This document shows positions 21,101-30,145 of a stretch of 64,000 bases of DNA, piece by piece. The stretch comes from Oasisia sp. SBJ-2009 (taxonomy: Eukaryota; Annelida; Polychaeta; Sabellida; Siboglinidae), in the NCBI GenBank assembly GCA_964017155.1, contig OZ024858.1, positions 27,790,687 through 27,854,686 on the forward strand, given 5' to 3'. Both the position numbers and the translations under genes were made by a program. The notes under the pieces were generated by a model. That model worked only from the letters and a program-made list of their open reading frames with translations, had not been told where the DNA came from and did no database searches. Positions within the stretch are counted from its first letter, which is position 1; each line of letters starts with the position of its first letter.

Positions 21101-21633
21101 CAACATCCTCAAGAGGTGCAGTTGACAACATCCTCAAGGGGTGCAGTTGACAACATCCTCAAGGGGTGCAGTTGACAACATCCTCAAGGGGTGCAGTTGA
21201 CAACATCCTCAAGGGGTGCAGTTGACAACATCCTCAAGGGGTGCAGTTGACAACATCCTCAAGGGGTGCAGTTGACAACATCCTCAAGAGGTGCAGTTGA
21301 CAACATCCTCAAGGGGTGCAGTTGACAACATCCTCAAGAGGTGCAGTTGACAACATCCTCAAGAGAGCTCAATACACCACAAGTGTGCTACAGTAGCCAG
21401 CTCTGACACCCGCTACTCCTGTGCGTACTAGTAGAACAGAACCTCTACAGCAGGAGCCTGGCACTGACCTGGATGATGCTGATATCCGGGATGGAGGTGG
21501 AGTGGATGTTTCCATTCAGGTAGAACTGGGCGGCGATGTCCCGTTTCTTCCTGTAGCGTGGGAAAGCAATCGGTGCCCACGCCAGGCTCTTGAGAGGGTG
21601 ACGCCGCTCCTTGTCGGGGTGCCACGTCGTCAT
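99..21633 (-). CDS. TRPA-like ankyrin-repeat protein, 5' part (12 exons, runs off left edge)
   Basis: Joined exons: 21633-21469, 12801-12645, 10565-10387, 9690-9583, 8697-8589, 7058-6958, 4469-4422, 3803-3679, 2869-2821, 2084-1890, 1378-1295, 181-99. All introns are GT-AG and all phases agree, giving 467 residues plus two bases with no stop. Residues 1-55 are a basic leader; ankyrin repeats (T-P-L-H-x-A-A, L-L-x-x-G-A-D) then run at about 33-residue spacing from residue 56, twelve complete and a thirteenth begun. Repeat 6 carries an insertion at about residues 240-255 (LRHGESYQRQYIEA), followed by ALLLAVQNGSLE, which resembles the same place in animal TRPA1 channels. TRPA proteins are plasma-membrane cation channels sensing irritants or temperature, with 14-17 N-terminal ankyrin repeats before the six-helix pore domain. 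The pore domain would lie beyond the left edge, so another large ankyrin protein remains possible. The gene model is seen directly; the family name is inference. Confidence 0.8.
182..1294. other. intron of the TRPA-like gene, no gene seen
   Basis: AT-rich, with homopolymer-like A/T stretches at 260-600. No exon, element border or tandem array was recognised. Confidence 0.6.
1295..1378 (-). CDS. TRPA-like exon 11 (ankyrin repeats 11-12)
   Basis: Codes for 28 residues, HGGTNLLEATDKNDQ then TVLHYAAYIGNIA, phase 0 at both ends. The acceptor TTTGTTTTTGCAG is strong and the donor is GCA/GTAAGA. Confidence 0.88.
1890..2084 (-). CDS. TRPA-like exon 10 (ankyrin repeats 10-11)
   Basis: Codes for 65 residues from GADLNAKDKKNMSPLHCASW to GHFDTLSVLLA, in phase 0 at both ends. 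The acceptor is GCTGTAG; the donor GCG/GTTGGC is weak for the gene. A tRNA-derived SINE lies in the intron just upstream (2152-2487). Confidence 0.87.
2114..2532. repeat. 38 bp direct repeats flanking a SINE
   Basis: The 38 bases at 2114-2151 (GGGGCGGTCATTAC...) recur at 2495-2532 with about four differences, on either side of the SINE at 2152-2487. This is long for a target site duplication but is placed like one. Confidence 0.6.
2152..2487 (-). mobile_element. tRNA-derived SINE, copy 1
   Basis: On the minus strand the head reads as a tRNA relic: an A-box-like CCCAGCTGTAGAGC and a perfect B box GGTTCGAATCC, followed by a roughly 270 bp body ending in ACTGTGCTATATAACAACTT. The same body and head recur at 31224-31552, and the body alone at 53529-53740. 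It lies in the intron between exons 9 and 10 of the TRPA-like gene. Confidence 0.82.
2821..2869 (-). CDS. TRPA-like exon 9 (repeat 9)
   Basis: A 49-base exon in phase 2, completing a lysine and coding for AALYNKVDIIKLLVEY. The donor TAT/GTAAGT is consensus and the acceptor is TTCAACAG. It joins exon 10 at the turn of repeat 9 (VEY then GADLN). Confidence 0.87.
3063..3134. repeat. (CA)n/(CG)n alternating purine-pyrimidine tract
   Basis: CACACGCACG-type sequence, then GCGCGC, then pure (CA)n. Alternating purine-pyrimidine of this kind can adopt Z-DNA. Confidence 0.9.
3679..3803 (-). CDS. TRPA-like exon 8 (ankyrin repeats 8-9)
   Basis: Codes for NNLTTPLHMAASNGYLDIAK, then LLIFRGANVNRKDMEQMTPIH, leaving in phase 2 at CACAA/GTAGGT. 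The acceptor TTTTCTTTCAG is strong. A canonical ankyrin repeat is complete within the exon. Confidence 0.9.
4422..4469 (-). CDS. TRPA-like exon 7 (micro-exon, repeat 7)
   Basis: A 48-base exon coding for VCKLLLNHFADVNCYK, in phase 0 at both ends, with acceptor TTGTTGCAG and donor AAG/GTGGGT. It supplies the second helix and turn of repeat 7, continuing directly from exon 6. Confidence 0.85.
5295..6827. mobile_element. 1.53 kb DNA transposon with 34 bp terminal inverted repeats
   Basis: The left end GTGACGCCGGCTGACCAAAT and the inverted right end match over 34 bases with three mismatches, continuing to AGTGACAAGTCGG on both sides. Both ends are embedded in TATATA, so the target duplication (TA or TATA) cannot be separated from flanking sequence. 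It lies in the intron between exons 6 and 7 of the TRPA-like gene and carries one acidic open frame (5878-6243). I could not assign it to a superfamily. Confidence 0.75.
5878..6243 (+). CDS. acidic ORF inside the TIR transposon, unrecognised
   Basis: A 121-codon frame starting MSDALLLVLNAPTGDDIAVA with a strongly acidic stretch at about residues 30-60 (EWDADSDSETDSD, then EADHDDNEDG). It begins about 580 bases inside the element. Acidic N-termini precede the catalytic domain in several transposase families, but no catalytic domain follows here, so this is probably the surviving 5' end of a transposase or accessory ORF. Whether it is translated is unknown. Confidence 0.4.
   Translation: MSDALLLVLNAPTGDDIAVARMWEQYDFDASEWDADSDSETDSDVTVEYDWEADHDDNEDGNMLSNDNNAPIVLTFCIDLEMVYTHNNTFWSEKSTICQRNISQLAPMVCAGGERSSDRAA
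6958..7058 (-). CDS. TRPA-like exon 6 (insertion in repeat 6, repeat 7)
   Basis: Enters in phase 1 and codes for a split alanine followed by LRHGESYQRQYIEARDNEG and STALLLAVQNGSLE. It ends in phase 0 at GAG/GTTTGT. The acceptor TTGACAG/CATTGAG lies inside the last unit of the 41 bp minisatellite, and the first 12 exon bases are shared with the repeat unit. The phase agrees exactly with exon 5, which supports this border over the near-identical sites upstream. Confidence 0.85.
7046..7745. repeat. 41 bp minisatellite at the exon 6 acceptor (about 17 units)
   Basis: The unit reads CATATGACACAGGTCTCAAT then ACTGTCAACATATCCATGACA, 41 bp. Each unit on the minus strand contains TTGACAG followed by YRTTGAGA, the same sequence as the exon 6 acceptor at 7058/7059. 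The proximal units match the real border through 12 exon bases. The distal units carry mainly the ATACTG variant. Confidence 0.92.
8589..8697 (-). CDS. TRPA-like exon 5 (ankyrin repeats 5-6)
   Basis: Codes for LSRGAKLAQADINNMTPLMW and then TAAEGHVAVAELLLRAG. The acceptor TTCTGGTTTCAG is strong and the exon ends in phase 1 at GCAG/GTACCT. Length is 109 bases, consistent with the next exon entering in phase 1. Confidence 0.9.
9027..9550. mobile_element. MITE with CAGGGCYCAGTTTCAT terminal inverted repeats
   Basis: The left end is CAGGGCCCAGTTTCATAAAG and the inverted right end is CAGGGCTCAGTTTCATGGAG. Length is 524 bp with no coding capacity. CAGGG termini suggest hAT affinity, but I see no matching 8 bp target duplication. 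It ends 32 bases from TRPA-like exon 4. Confidence 0.75.
9583..9690 (-). CDS. TRPA-like exon 4 (ankyrin repeats 4-5)
   Basis: Codes for 36 residues in phase 0 at both ends, from MLLSVSSCDVNVSDNDHTTP to GNRDMCEIL. Acceptor TTGACAG, donor CTG/GTTAGT. A 524 bp MITE (9027-9550) ends only 32 bases from the donor. Confidence 0.87.
9959..10358. mobile_element. TTAA-flanked repeat element, copy 1 (left end missing)
   Basis: About 390 bp shared with 13043-13727, starting ATTTAGGGGTTGAAAATAG. The right end, inverted, reads TTAAAGCGACATGGTCCGTT, the same terminal repeat as the left end of copy 2. The TTAA border points to a TTAA-targeting family (piggyBac or Kolobok type). TRPA-like exon 3 begins 28 bases away. 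Confidence 0.7.
10387..10565 (-). CDS. TRPA-like exon 3 (ankyrin repeats 2-4)
   Basis: Enters in phase 1, completing the aspartate of a GADVN turn, and codes for VNARGAQDETTPLHMACRYN, then a GAEVNVRDIKGKTPLHYATRRG segment. It leaves in phase 0 at AAG/GTACAC. The ankyrin signature is clear and the splice phases match both neighbours. Confidence 0.9.
10880..12622. repeat. 33 bp minisatellite at the exon 2 donor (about 52 units)
   Basis: The unit reads GTGCCAGTAGATGTCAGC then AATGACCACCTACCT, 33 bp, with variants ACATACCT and ACCTACGT. Because 33 is a multiple of three, it produces long false open frames on both strands. On the minus strand each unit contains CAG/GTAGGT or CAG/GTATGT, close to a consensus 5' splice site. 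It begins about 25 bases downstream of the true exon 2 donor. Confidence 0.95.
12645..12801 (-). CDS. TRPA-like exon 2 (ankyrin repeats 1-2)
   Basis: Begins AARDGLLDVV after an ATAG acceptor in phase 0 and reads through DEDGYTALHHATRYNRVNVL to LLDAGA, ending in phase 1 at a CAG/GTGAGT donor. GC-rich coding composition contrasts with the AT-rich flanks. The 33 bp minisatellite begins about 25 bases inside the following intron. Confidence 0.88.
13043..13727. mobile_element. TTAA-flanked repeat element, copy 2 (with a 215 bp insertion)
   Basis: Left end TTAAGGCGACATGGTCCGTT matches the inverted right end of copy 1 over about 38 bases. Relative to copy 1 it carries an extra block at about 13309-13520. 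The right end is cut at AAGCCATGAAC, where the 28 bp array begins. Confidence 0.7.
13728..14160. repeat. 28 bp minisatellite (about 15 units)
   Basis: The unit reads CCCTGAGTGTGCCAATGA then TAACACATCA, with moderate divergence between units. It starts exactly where the TTAA element copy 2 is truncated. Confidence 0.9.
14640..15060. repeat. CT-rich degenerate tract
   Basis: Polypyrimidine sequence of irregular TCTCCCT/TCTCTCCC blocks that produces several spurious proline- and leucine-rich frames on the plus strand. It runs into the LINE-like repeat that follows. Confidence 0.85.
14940..15360 (+). pseudogene. LINE reverse-transcriptase relic, internally deleted (copy 1)
   Basis: Near 15155-15185 one plus frame reads LTYGLPQGSVLGP, the conserved reverse-transcriptase block of CR1/L2-type retrotransposons. 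The sequence then jumps to the C-terminal region: WNTLPNNIRASATT in one frame (about 15265-15305) and FKTALKKYLFKAYFE in another. The active-site YADD region is missing and frames are broken, so it is dead. About 295 bp of it recur at 33474-33770 with the same deletion junction. Confidence 0.65.
15604..16285 (-). mobile_element. Penelope-like element relic: GIY-YIG fragment between 109 bp inverted repeats
   Basis: Arms 15604-15712 and 16177-16285 are inverted copies over about 109 bases with few mismatches (GGCAACACACGTGACACCAG at the inner edge). Between them, on the minus strand, lies the C-terminal endonuclease region of a Penelope-like retroelement. Such elements often carry terminal repeats in mixed orientation, which this arrangement recalls. 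The reverse-transcriptase domain is absent. It lies in intron 1 of the TRPA-like gene. Confidence 0.7.
15672..16165 (-). pseudogene. GIY-YIG endonuclease domain of a Penelope-like element, frameshifted
   Basis: The first frame carries NTCRSMIVHPKDKTPKEHQC followed by IDSSHIYK; the reading then shifts by one base near 15970 and continues LGETKRTLSQRFKEH, VGDHCRATGHSV, then KVKESIYIRQRAPIMNRDQG. These blocks (HPKDKTP, GETKRTL..R..EH, HC..TGH, KE.I.I....P..NRD.G) are characteristic of the endonuclease domain of Penelope-like elements. One frameshift and no reverse transcriptase mark it as non-functional. Confidence 0.72.
16810..17128 (+). mobile_element. tRNA-derived SINE, second family
   Basis: The head has an A-box-like GTGGTCGCGTGGTAGAGCGC and B box GGTTCAATACC, and the left edge resembles an acceptor stem (GGGAGCGGTGG). 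A body of about 240 bp follows, ending near GGAAGAAGAATG. The pairing of a true tRNA is not kept through the body, so this is a SINE and not a tRNA gene. Confidence 0.75.
17521..17787 (-). mobile_element. hAT-type MITE, copy 1
   Basis: The left end CACAGCTTCATGCAGAGACC and inverted right end CAAGGCTTTATGCACGATC match the family at 34129, 34711 and 41542. The inner motif CCACCCGTCATTTGTACGGG is shared. No clear target duplication remains. Confidence 0.6.
17790..20590. other. intron 1 of the TRPA-like gene, no gene seen
   Basis: AT-rich unique sequence with short frames of no recognisable family. No exon fits between exons 1 and 2, whose phases already join. Confidence 0.6.
20592..21365. repeat. 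25 bp minisatellite (about 31 units)
   Basis: The unit reads AGGTGCAGTTGACAACATCC then TCAAG. Variants alternate between AAGAGG and AAGGGG and between CATCCTC and CATGCTC. It ends about 100 bases from the exon 1 donor. Confidence 0.95.
21469..21633 (-). CDS. TRPA-like exon 1 (start codon, N-terminal leader)
   Basis: Codes for 55 residues, beginning MTTWHPDKERR and ending SIPDISIIQ, and ends in phase 0 at a CAG/GTCAGT donor. An in-frame TGA lies 7-9 bases upstream of the ATG, so translation cannot begin further 5' in this exon. The ATG touches the 46 bp minisatellite at 21632-22915. A TAG/TTTGG acceptor 14 bases upstream would make this the second exon of a gene with an untranslated first exon; that exon was not located. 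The leader is basic (KERRH, YRKKR) and shows no signal peptide. Confidence 0.72.
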
Positions 21634-22915
21634 GGTGTGTCACCAAACTACAACCGACACAGGTGAATTGGTGAGAAATGGTGTGTCACCAAACTGCAAC
21701 TGACACAGGTGAATTGGTGAGAAATGGTGTGTCACTAATCTTTAGTTGACATAGCTGAAATGGTGTGGTAAATTTCCAGACTACAACTGACACAGGTGAA
21801 TTGGTGAGAAATGGTGTGTCACCAAACTACAACCGACACAAGTGAATTAGTGAGAAATGGTGTGTCACCAAACTACAACCGACACAGGTGAATTAGTGAT
21901 AAATGGTGTGTCACCAAACTACAACCGACGTAGGTGAATTTGTGAGAAATGGTGTGTCACCAAACTACAACCGACACAGGTGAATTAGTGAGAAATGGTG
22001 TGTCACCAAACTACAACCGACACAGGTGAATTAGTGAGAAATGGTGTGTCACCAAACTACAACCGACACAGGTGAATTAGTGAGAAATGGTGTGTCACCA
22101 AACTACAACCGACACAGGTGAATTAGTGAGAAATGGTGTGTCACCAAACTGCAACTGACACAGGTGAATTAGTGAGAAATGGTGTGTCACCAAACTACGA
22201 CTGACACAAGTGAATTAGTGAGAAATGGTGTGTCACCAAACTACGACTGACACAGGTGAATTAGTGAGAAATGGTGTGTCACCAAACTACGACTGACACA
22301 AGTGAATTAGTGAGAAATGGTGTGTCACCAAACTACAACCGACACAAGTGAATTAGTGAGAAATGGTGTGTCACCAAACTACAACCGACACAGGTGAATT
22401 AGTGATAAATGGTGTGTCACCAAACTACAACCGACGTAGGTGAATTTGTGAGAAATGGTGTGTCACCAAACTACAACCGACACAGGTGAATTAGTGAGAA
22501 ATGGTGTGTCACCAAACTACAACCGACACAGGTGAATTAGTGAGAAATGGTGTGTCACCAAACTACGACTGACACAAGTGAATTAGTGAGAAATGGTGTG
22601 TCACCAAACTACAACTGACACAGGTGAATTAGTGAGAAATGGTGTGTCACCAAACTACGACTGACACAAGTGAATTAGTGAGAAATGGTGTGTCACCAAA
22701 CTACGACTGACACAGGTGAATTAGTGAGAAATGGTGTGTCACCAAACTACGACTGACACAAGTGAATTAGTGAGAAATGGTGTGTCACCAAACTACAACT
22801 GACACAGGTGAATTAGTGAGAAATGGTGTGTCACCAAACTACAACTGACACAGGTGAATTGGTGAGAAATGGTGTGTCACCAAACTACAACTGACATAGG
22901 TGAAATGGTGAGAAA
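21632..22915. repeat. 46 bp minisatellite touching the TRPA-like start codon (about 28 units)
   Basis: The unit reads GTGAATTAGTGAGAAATGG then TGTGTCACCAAACTACAACC and GACACAG. On the minus strand each unit contains a branch-point-like CACTAAT, a partly pyrimidine-rich stretch and GTTGTAG/TTTGG, a plausible 3' splice site. The first unit overlaps the last bases of the ATG at 21631-21633. Confidence 0.93.
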
Positions 22916-23460
22916 TGGTGTGTCATAAAAATATAACTGATAGGTGAAACAGTGAGAAGTGGAGTGTAACAAAACTACAATTGACACAACTGAAACGGTG
23001 TGTCACCAAACAAAACTGACAAAAGTGAATGCTGACAAATTATATGTCTCTAATCTTCAGTTGATATGGCTGAAATGGTATGGTAAATTATGAAACTACA
23101 ACTGACACAGGTGAATTGGTGGGAAATGGTGTGTCACCAAACTACAGTTGACATAGGTGAAATTGTGAGAAATGTTGTGTCACTAAACTACAATTGATAG
23201 TGCAAATAATGTTAGTTAAATGGTGAAAAACAGTGTCACCAAAAGTGTGAATGACAGGTGAAAATGGTAAAATGTGATGTCACCATACTGCAAATGACAG
23301 AAGTAAAACTGTGACATACGGTGGGTCACCAAACTGAAACTGACACTTGTGAATTGTTGCAAAATGATCTGTCACCAAACTGCAAATGAAATCTATGAAA
23401 TGGTGTCACCAAACTGCAAATGGCATAGGTCATAAAATTAATATGACTCAGATGAAATTA
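22916..23460. repeat. degenerate continuation of the 46 bp array
   Basis: Recognisable TGTGTCACCAAACT blocks persist with growing divergence and irregular spacing, as expected at the decaying edge of a tandem array. Confidence 0.75.
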
Positions 23461-24550
23461 TTATCTATGGTATTTTTCATGAAACAGGAAATGATACAAG
23501 TGAAATAATCATGTTTTTACATAAATTAACAGACCGTGAAAACAAACAGTCATGTGATAATTTGACAATCAATGCAAACATTCAAATTTAACTGATTAGT
23601 CAGATAACTGAAACAATACGTGGACAAAGCCTTTGTTCATTTAAACATGTGTTATTTGGTCAGGGTCTGTGCATGTTAGCTCATATGTTACCAAGTAGTT
23701 TAGCTTAGCACAAATAAATAATCACTGTCTACAGTGACGAATACCACACAGGCTGAAGGTAAGCTACATTACTTGCCAGAGGTATTTCCCCGGGAAAATA
23801 CTCCAGTGTTCTTGTGGCTCCTGCATTTGAGGAAAGCTAATTGTTTACATTCACAGTACTTAGCTAACGGGTAATGTTACCTCCAAGGCTCTAGCAGAGT
23901 GCAACCTTTCCACATGCATACAGACTGAATATGTTAGACACACGGTAGACATATGTACAGTATTATTATAAATATAACTTTATTCTATAATAATAAAGAT
24001 TAGACATTATATATTTAAACTGACAAAGCTGACAGATAAAACAAAAATGTTTGCGATTTTCTTTGGCAAGGTTAGGACAAAACGACATTAGGGTCAATGT
24101 CATGGATAGGCATCCGAATTATGCCGAATAGTTCCCCACATGCCACCAGGTGGAGGAACAGACGTAAACCACATGAAGTATTACAGTAGACAGGTGTCCA
24201 GTGGACGGAGGTAGAGGCGCTGGTCTGTCCATGTGTACGCCTACAAGGGAGTGGTCTAAATGTATTTCCCGTCAGGACATAGATCTACTGGCTTGTCACC
24301 AGAGCTCAGCTCAAGTATACCTGGCCAGGGACAAGTTCAAATACTAGTACATAGCAGTTCATGTACATGTACATGTACAGTATGTCATGTACACACCATT
24401 CAAAACATTGATTTATTTATTGTGAAAGAAATCTATTGAAAAAACATAAGTAGTTAATTTTGTTGTTACATTATCTTATTCGTTACATTTTCTTACTTGT
24501 GAAATTGTTTCTGTATATTTGTGTGGTTACTATTTTATGTTTAAATCTGC

Positions 24551-25895
24551 CATGATACACTGTCAGGCTACACTGTCCTGATACACTGTCACGATACACT
24601 GTCAGAATACAATTTTAGGATACACTGTCAGGCTACACTGTCCTGATACACTGCCGGGATACAATGTCATGATACACTGTCAAGATACAATGTCATGATA
24701 CACTGCCGGGATACAATGTCATGATACACTGTCAGGATACAATGTCATGATACACTGTCAGGATACAATGTCATGATACACTGTCAGGATACAACGTCAT
24801 GATACACTGTCAGGATACAATGTCATGATACAATGTCAGGATACAATGTCAGGATACACTGTCAGGATACAATGTCATGATACACTGCCGGGATACAATG
24901 TCAGGATACACTGTCAGGATACAATGTCATGATACACTGTCAGGATACAATGTCATGATACACTGTCAGGATACAATGTCATGATACACTGTCAGGATAC
25001 AATGTCATGATACACTGTCAGGATACAATGTCATGATACACTGTCAGGATACAATGTCAGGATACACTGTCAGGATACAATGTCATGATACACTGTCAGG
25101 ATACAATGTCATGATACACTGTCAGGATACAATGTCATGATACACTGTCAGGATACAACTACATGATACACTGTCAGGATACACTGTCATGATACACTGT
25201 CATGATACACTGTCATGATACACTGTCATGATACACTGTCAGGATACAATGTCAGGATACAATGTCATGATACACTGTCAGGATACAATGTCAGGATACA
25301 CTGTCAGGATACAATGTCATGATACACTGTCAGGATACAATGTCAGGATACACTGTCAGGATACAATGTCATGATACACTGTCAGGATACACTGTCAGGA
25401 TACAATGTCAGGATACACTGTCAGGATACAATGACATGATACAATGTCAGGATACACTGTCAGGATACAATGTCAGGATACAATGTCAGGATACAATGTC
25501 AGGATACACTGTCAGGATACACTGTCAGGATACACTGTCAGGATACACTGTCAGGATACACTGTCAGGATACAATGTCATGATACACTGTCATGATACAC
25601 TGTCATGATACAATGTCATGATACAATGTCAGGATACACTGTCAGGATACAATGTCAGGATACAATGTTAGGATACACAGTCAGGATACACTGTCAGGAT
25701 ATACTGTCATGACACAATGTCATGATACACTGTCATGATACACTGTCATGATATACTGTCAGGATACAATGTCATGATACACTGTCAGGATATACTGTCA
25801 TGATACACAACCATGATGCATTGTCAGGATACAGTGTCAGCATACCCTGTCAGAATACATTGTCATGATACACTGTCCAGATACACTGTCAGAAT
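24551..25895. repeat. 13 bp minisatellite (about 100 units)
   Basis: The unit is GATACACTGTCAG with variants GATACAATGTCAT and others. A 26 bp higher-order pair (ACTGTCAGG then AATGTCATG) is visible at 24720-25140. Confidence 0.93.
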
Positions 25896-25954
25896 AATGA
25901 CAATACACTGGATTTTGTATTCTAATGATATATACAGAATGTACCCGGTATACA

Positions 25955-25997
25955 TATATATATATATATATACACACACATTGTATATACAAATATA

Positions 25998-26060
<63 letters not shown>
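25955..26060. repeat. (TA)n microsatellite
   Basis: Two TA tracts separated by ACACACACATTGTATATAC. Able to form cruciforms. Confidence 0.95.
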
Positions 26061-26064
<4 letters not shown>

Positions 26065-26653
26065 TAACTGACCTACCAAGTATTACAACCTTTTTATGGG
26101 TCTAAGCACAATCACACTTTTTGTGAAAGGGTTTCTAGAAGGACATTTCGTGTGTTTTGTGCCATTGTGAGAAGCTGGCACCCACAGCTACAGTTGAGGT
26201 GGTTGTGTTTACTTCTATTCTCACGCACTCAACTGGTAATGGGAACTTGGCAGAAACAGGGTCAATGCTGGAAGACAGGAATGCCTCGTGTACAAGAGAA
26301 AAAACCCACACAGGTATGCCTTTTTCTACCAGTCAGTCAGTCTGTTAATCTATCACGTCATTCTTCCTTACATGTTTTTCACACCAATATCACTAGATTG
26401 TTTGACTGTGTTTAAGTTGAACATCCAACGTCTATAGGATTAATTAGTAGGAAATTAGTTATGTTTATGGTTTTACTTGCATTAAAATTAGTTGTTTTTA
26501 CTATAAAGCACATTATAATTTGTTACAATGTTAATTTTTCCTGTAAAATCTTGCTGTAAAAACAACAACAAAATTTAGATATATATTTATACTATATACA
26601 TTATATAAATTTATTTAAAAATAATTATATTAATTCTAACACACTGACAATCT

Positions 26654-26766
26654 GAATATGTCTCGATAAAACAGAAAGTAATTTTGAATTCAACAATTCA
26701 AAATTCCTTGAATATGTCTCGATAAAACAGAAAGTAATTTTGAATTCAACAATTCAAAATTCCTTA
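26654..26766. repeat. 56 bp tandem duplication with an internal palindrome
   Basis: Two near-perfect copies of the block starting TGAATATGTCTCGATAAAAC. Each contains the inverted pair TTTTGAATTC and CAATTCAAAA, a likely hairpin. Confidence 0.85.
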
Positions 26767-27199
26767 ATGCCGAGTTTGGATAATCCAAGACGATTGCTAT
26801 CCAATGGATGCGGCATCTGATACATGAACACACTATCACCTTGGCTTCAGACCAAAGTACACATTTTGAAATGTTAGATCGCCATATAAACAAAGTGTTA
26901 TGTAAAAAACAACTTAAATTTCAGCGCACACACAAAAATTTCGTTACACCAATCTGGGCAGTCAGTATGTCATAACAGATATAGTTTATAATACGCTGCA
27001 GGATCACAAAACAAATATCAATGGAAAACTGTCCCTGATTGATTCCCTGTGGCCAAGAAAATGTCATCCCATCAAGCAGATGATTCCCCCTAAGCAACAT
27101 ATTTCAGTTTAAACATTGAATGATTCCACTATTCTGATTCCATGGAATAGTAAATTTAGTTAACTGTGGTTCTTTACCCAATATATTTTCCATATTATA

Positions 27200-27658
<459 letters not shown>

Positions 27659-27719
27659 AACTTTGTTATGGCTGTGCTTTATTATAATTATTCTTGTAGG
27701 TTTATTCTAGTTGTATATA

Positions 27720-28720
27720 TCCGATCCATCCACTTCCATGACAGTTCCAAATAAATTACTATGACTTTTTGGTTCTTTGAATGGTCTTCCTAAGTGACGT
27801 CCTTTTCTCCAATCCAACCTCAACACGCCATTTTTCAAAACAACTAAACAAACCAGCATTAAACCGAACTGGTGAACAACAGCCAATAAAACAACGCTGT
27901 AAAGTGAAACCAAACACAACTCACTGTAAGCCCAGTCCAGGCAGTGTTGGCCTCACACAACAAACACCATTGTCCGTTCCGACATCGTACGCTCCGCTCC
28001 GTATGTCGTCTGGTGCAGTAACGCGTGGTTTAATCCTTTATCGCTCCAAGCAGGTGATCCCAGGTGTGTCCCTCCACCCACTGTTGGGATTCAGCCCTCT
28101 TCCCCGTTTTCCTAAAGAATGCAGAGGTGCCCAGCTGTAGCACACACACACACACACGTGAAGACAGACGCCACTTTAAACTAACTAGACAGTCACAAAA
28201 CAACCACGTACATATGCGTGTCAATATCAATGTATATATACAGTCGTCATGGTAACCGACACAAGTTTTGACAGTGACACGTACATCGACACACGTCTGT
28301 GTGTGTTGGTCTGTCAAACTGTTGCTGCGAGAAAGAAGTGGGGTGAGTGACTGAAGTGTTGCTGGGAGCCGTGGCCGCAGCCTCTGTTCCAGGAATAGAG
28401 CAGGGAACTGTAACGTAGCCTGCACTGTGTGCGGGGTGGGAGACTTCTAGGAGACTTCTAGGAGTGACCCACTCAGTACAGGGCTGCACACCGATGCGGC
28501 AACGGGCCATGTCGCCAATCGGACGCGTCACTGACAGTGTCCAGGTGTGGAGCTCCAGGAAGTGGAGGTGTCGGTGTGTGTCATGGCCAGGTCTGCCTCT
28601 CATTAGGGTGTTGTGTGAATCTTGCATTTTGTATTATGTGATTTTGTATTATGTGTCTTTAGTAAATTTGTGGTAGATTTGTTGTACAGACTACCAAATA
28701 GAACTGTAGTAAAACAGAGA
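27720..28720. other. CpG-bearing unique segment upstream of the TRPA-like gene
   Basis: Less AT-rich than its neighbours, with clustered CpGs at 27960-28030 and 28360-28560. It lies about 6 kb upstream of the TRPA-like start codon and could hold a promoter and untranslated first exon, but no feature proves that. The frames in it match nothing I recognise. Confidence 0.3.
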
Positions 28721-28725
28721 TTGTA

Positions 28726-28838
<113 letters not shown>

Positions 28839-28960
28839 ACACACACACACACACACACACGCAGACAGACACACACACACAGACAGACACACACACGCAC
28901 ACCCCGCACATGCACAGACAATCTGACTGACTGACACACACACACGCACACCCCGCACAT

Positions 28961-29226
28961 GACCGACCGACCGACCGACCGACCGACCGACCGACCGACC
29001 GACCGACCGACCGACCGACCGACCGACCGACCGACCGACCGACCGACCGACCGACCGACCGACCGACCGACCGACCGACCGACCGACCGACCGACCGACC
29101 GACCGACCGACCGACCGACCGACCGACCGACCGACCGACCGACCGACCGACCGACCGACCGACCGACCGACCGACCGACCGACCGACCGACCGACCGACC
29201 GACCGACCGACCGACCGACCGACCGA
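28961..29226. repeat. (GACC)n microsatellite, about 66 units, one CpG per unit
   Basis: A pure 266 bp tetranucleotide tract. Each unit boundary is CpG on both strands, giving about 66 evenly spaced CpGs. Confidence 0.97.
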
Positions 29227-29999
29227 GTCAAGGATATTCTACTGGTCTCTAGGTTACTGTCTGAGCTTAAAAGATGATAAGATGTTAGTGCTTCAAAACA
29301 ACTTTAATTAACCTGTAAAACTGTCATTTTATGAGAGAATTTAAAATAGTTATTATTACGGATATTATGAACGGTTATTGTAATCTAATAAAATGTTACT
29401 ATCATACGTTTCATGCACCTTGCCTTTGATGCCCTTCTTAATTAGTTCCAATCCATTGCACACACCACTCATTTGAACTGTCACAAAAAGTTAAACAATA
29501 AAGAAATATGTAATATATCTAAACACCATGCACATAGTCATCTAAAAACCTCACCTTAATTCAGAATGGAAGAAACATTGGATAACGTCCTTTGATGCAG
29601 ATAGTCAGATATCACCACTGACGCTGGATGTGAACTGCTGTGAAGCACAACAGATGGTTTATCACTGTTGATAACCTTTGTCAATATTCAGCGGACTATC
29701 AGAGCAAGCACTGGTAGTTTGCCTTACAGACTTGCATTGCGGTTCTACCATGGTAAATAAACCCCACAGAATAACAAACCGCAACATTTTTATAGGTTTT
29801 CCAGATGCAATCCACATGCAATGGATGGCATTTATTCTCATACTGAGAGACAAAAACTGCAGTTTATTAGTTTCTAGGAAATTCCGGGAACTGAAATCAT
29901 GACCAAGCAAGTGAGTGTACCAAGGGTTATCTAATCTGTTAATATTTCCACACCTGCCACAAACACTCAATGACACAGTTGTCAAGGCGATGGCAAACT

Positions 30000-30145
30000 C
30001 CACAGGGTTCCTAGAATCTTGTTTTCTTAACTGGTACATTTTAATAACAGATGATATATCATTAAAACTACGCCACAGGGTTCCTAGAATATTGTTTTGA
30101 TAAGTTCTGGTACATATTAATAACGGATGATATAACTTTAAGTTG
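30000..30145. repeat. 72 bp tandem duplication
   Basis: The block CCACAGGGTTCCTAGAAT with GATGATAT occurs twice in succession with moderate divergence. Confidence 0.8.

Noticed and set aside
24360..24400. Palindromic TGTACATGTACA motif as a regulatory site
   Set aside because: Short alternating sequence likely by chance in this composition; nothing nearby gives it a context.
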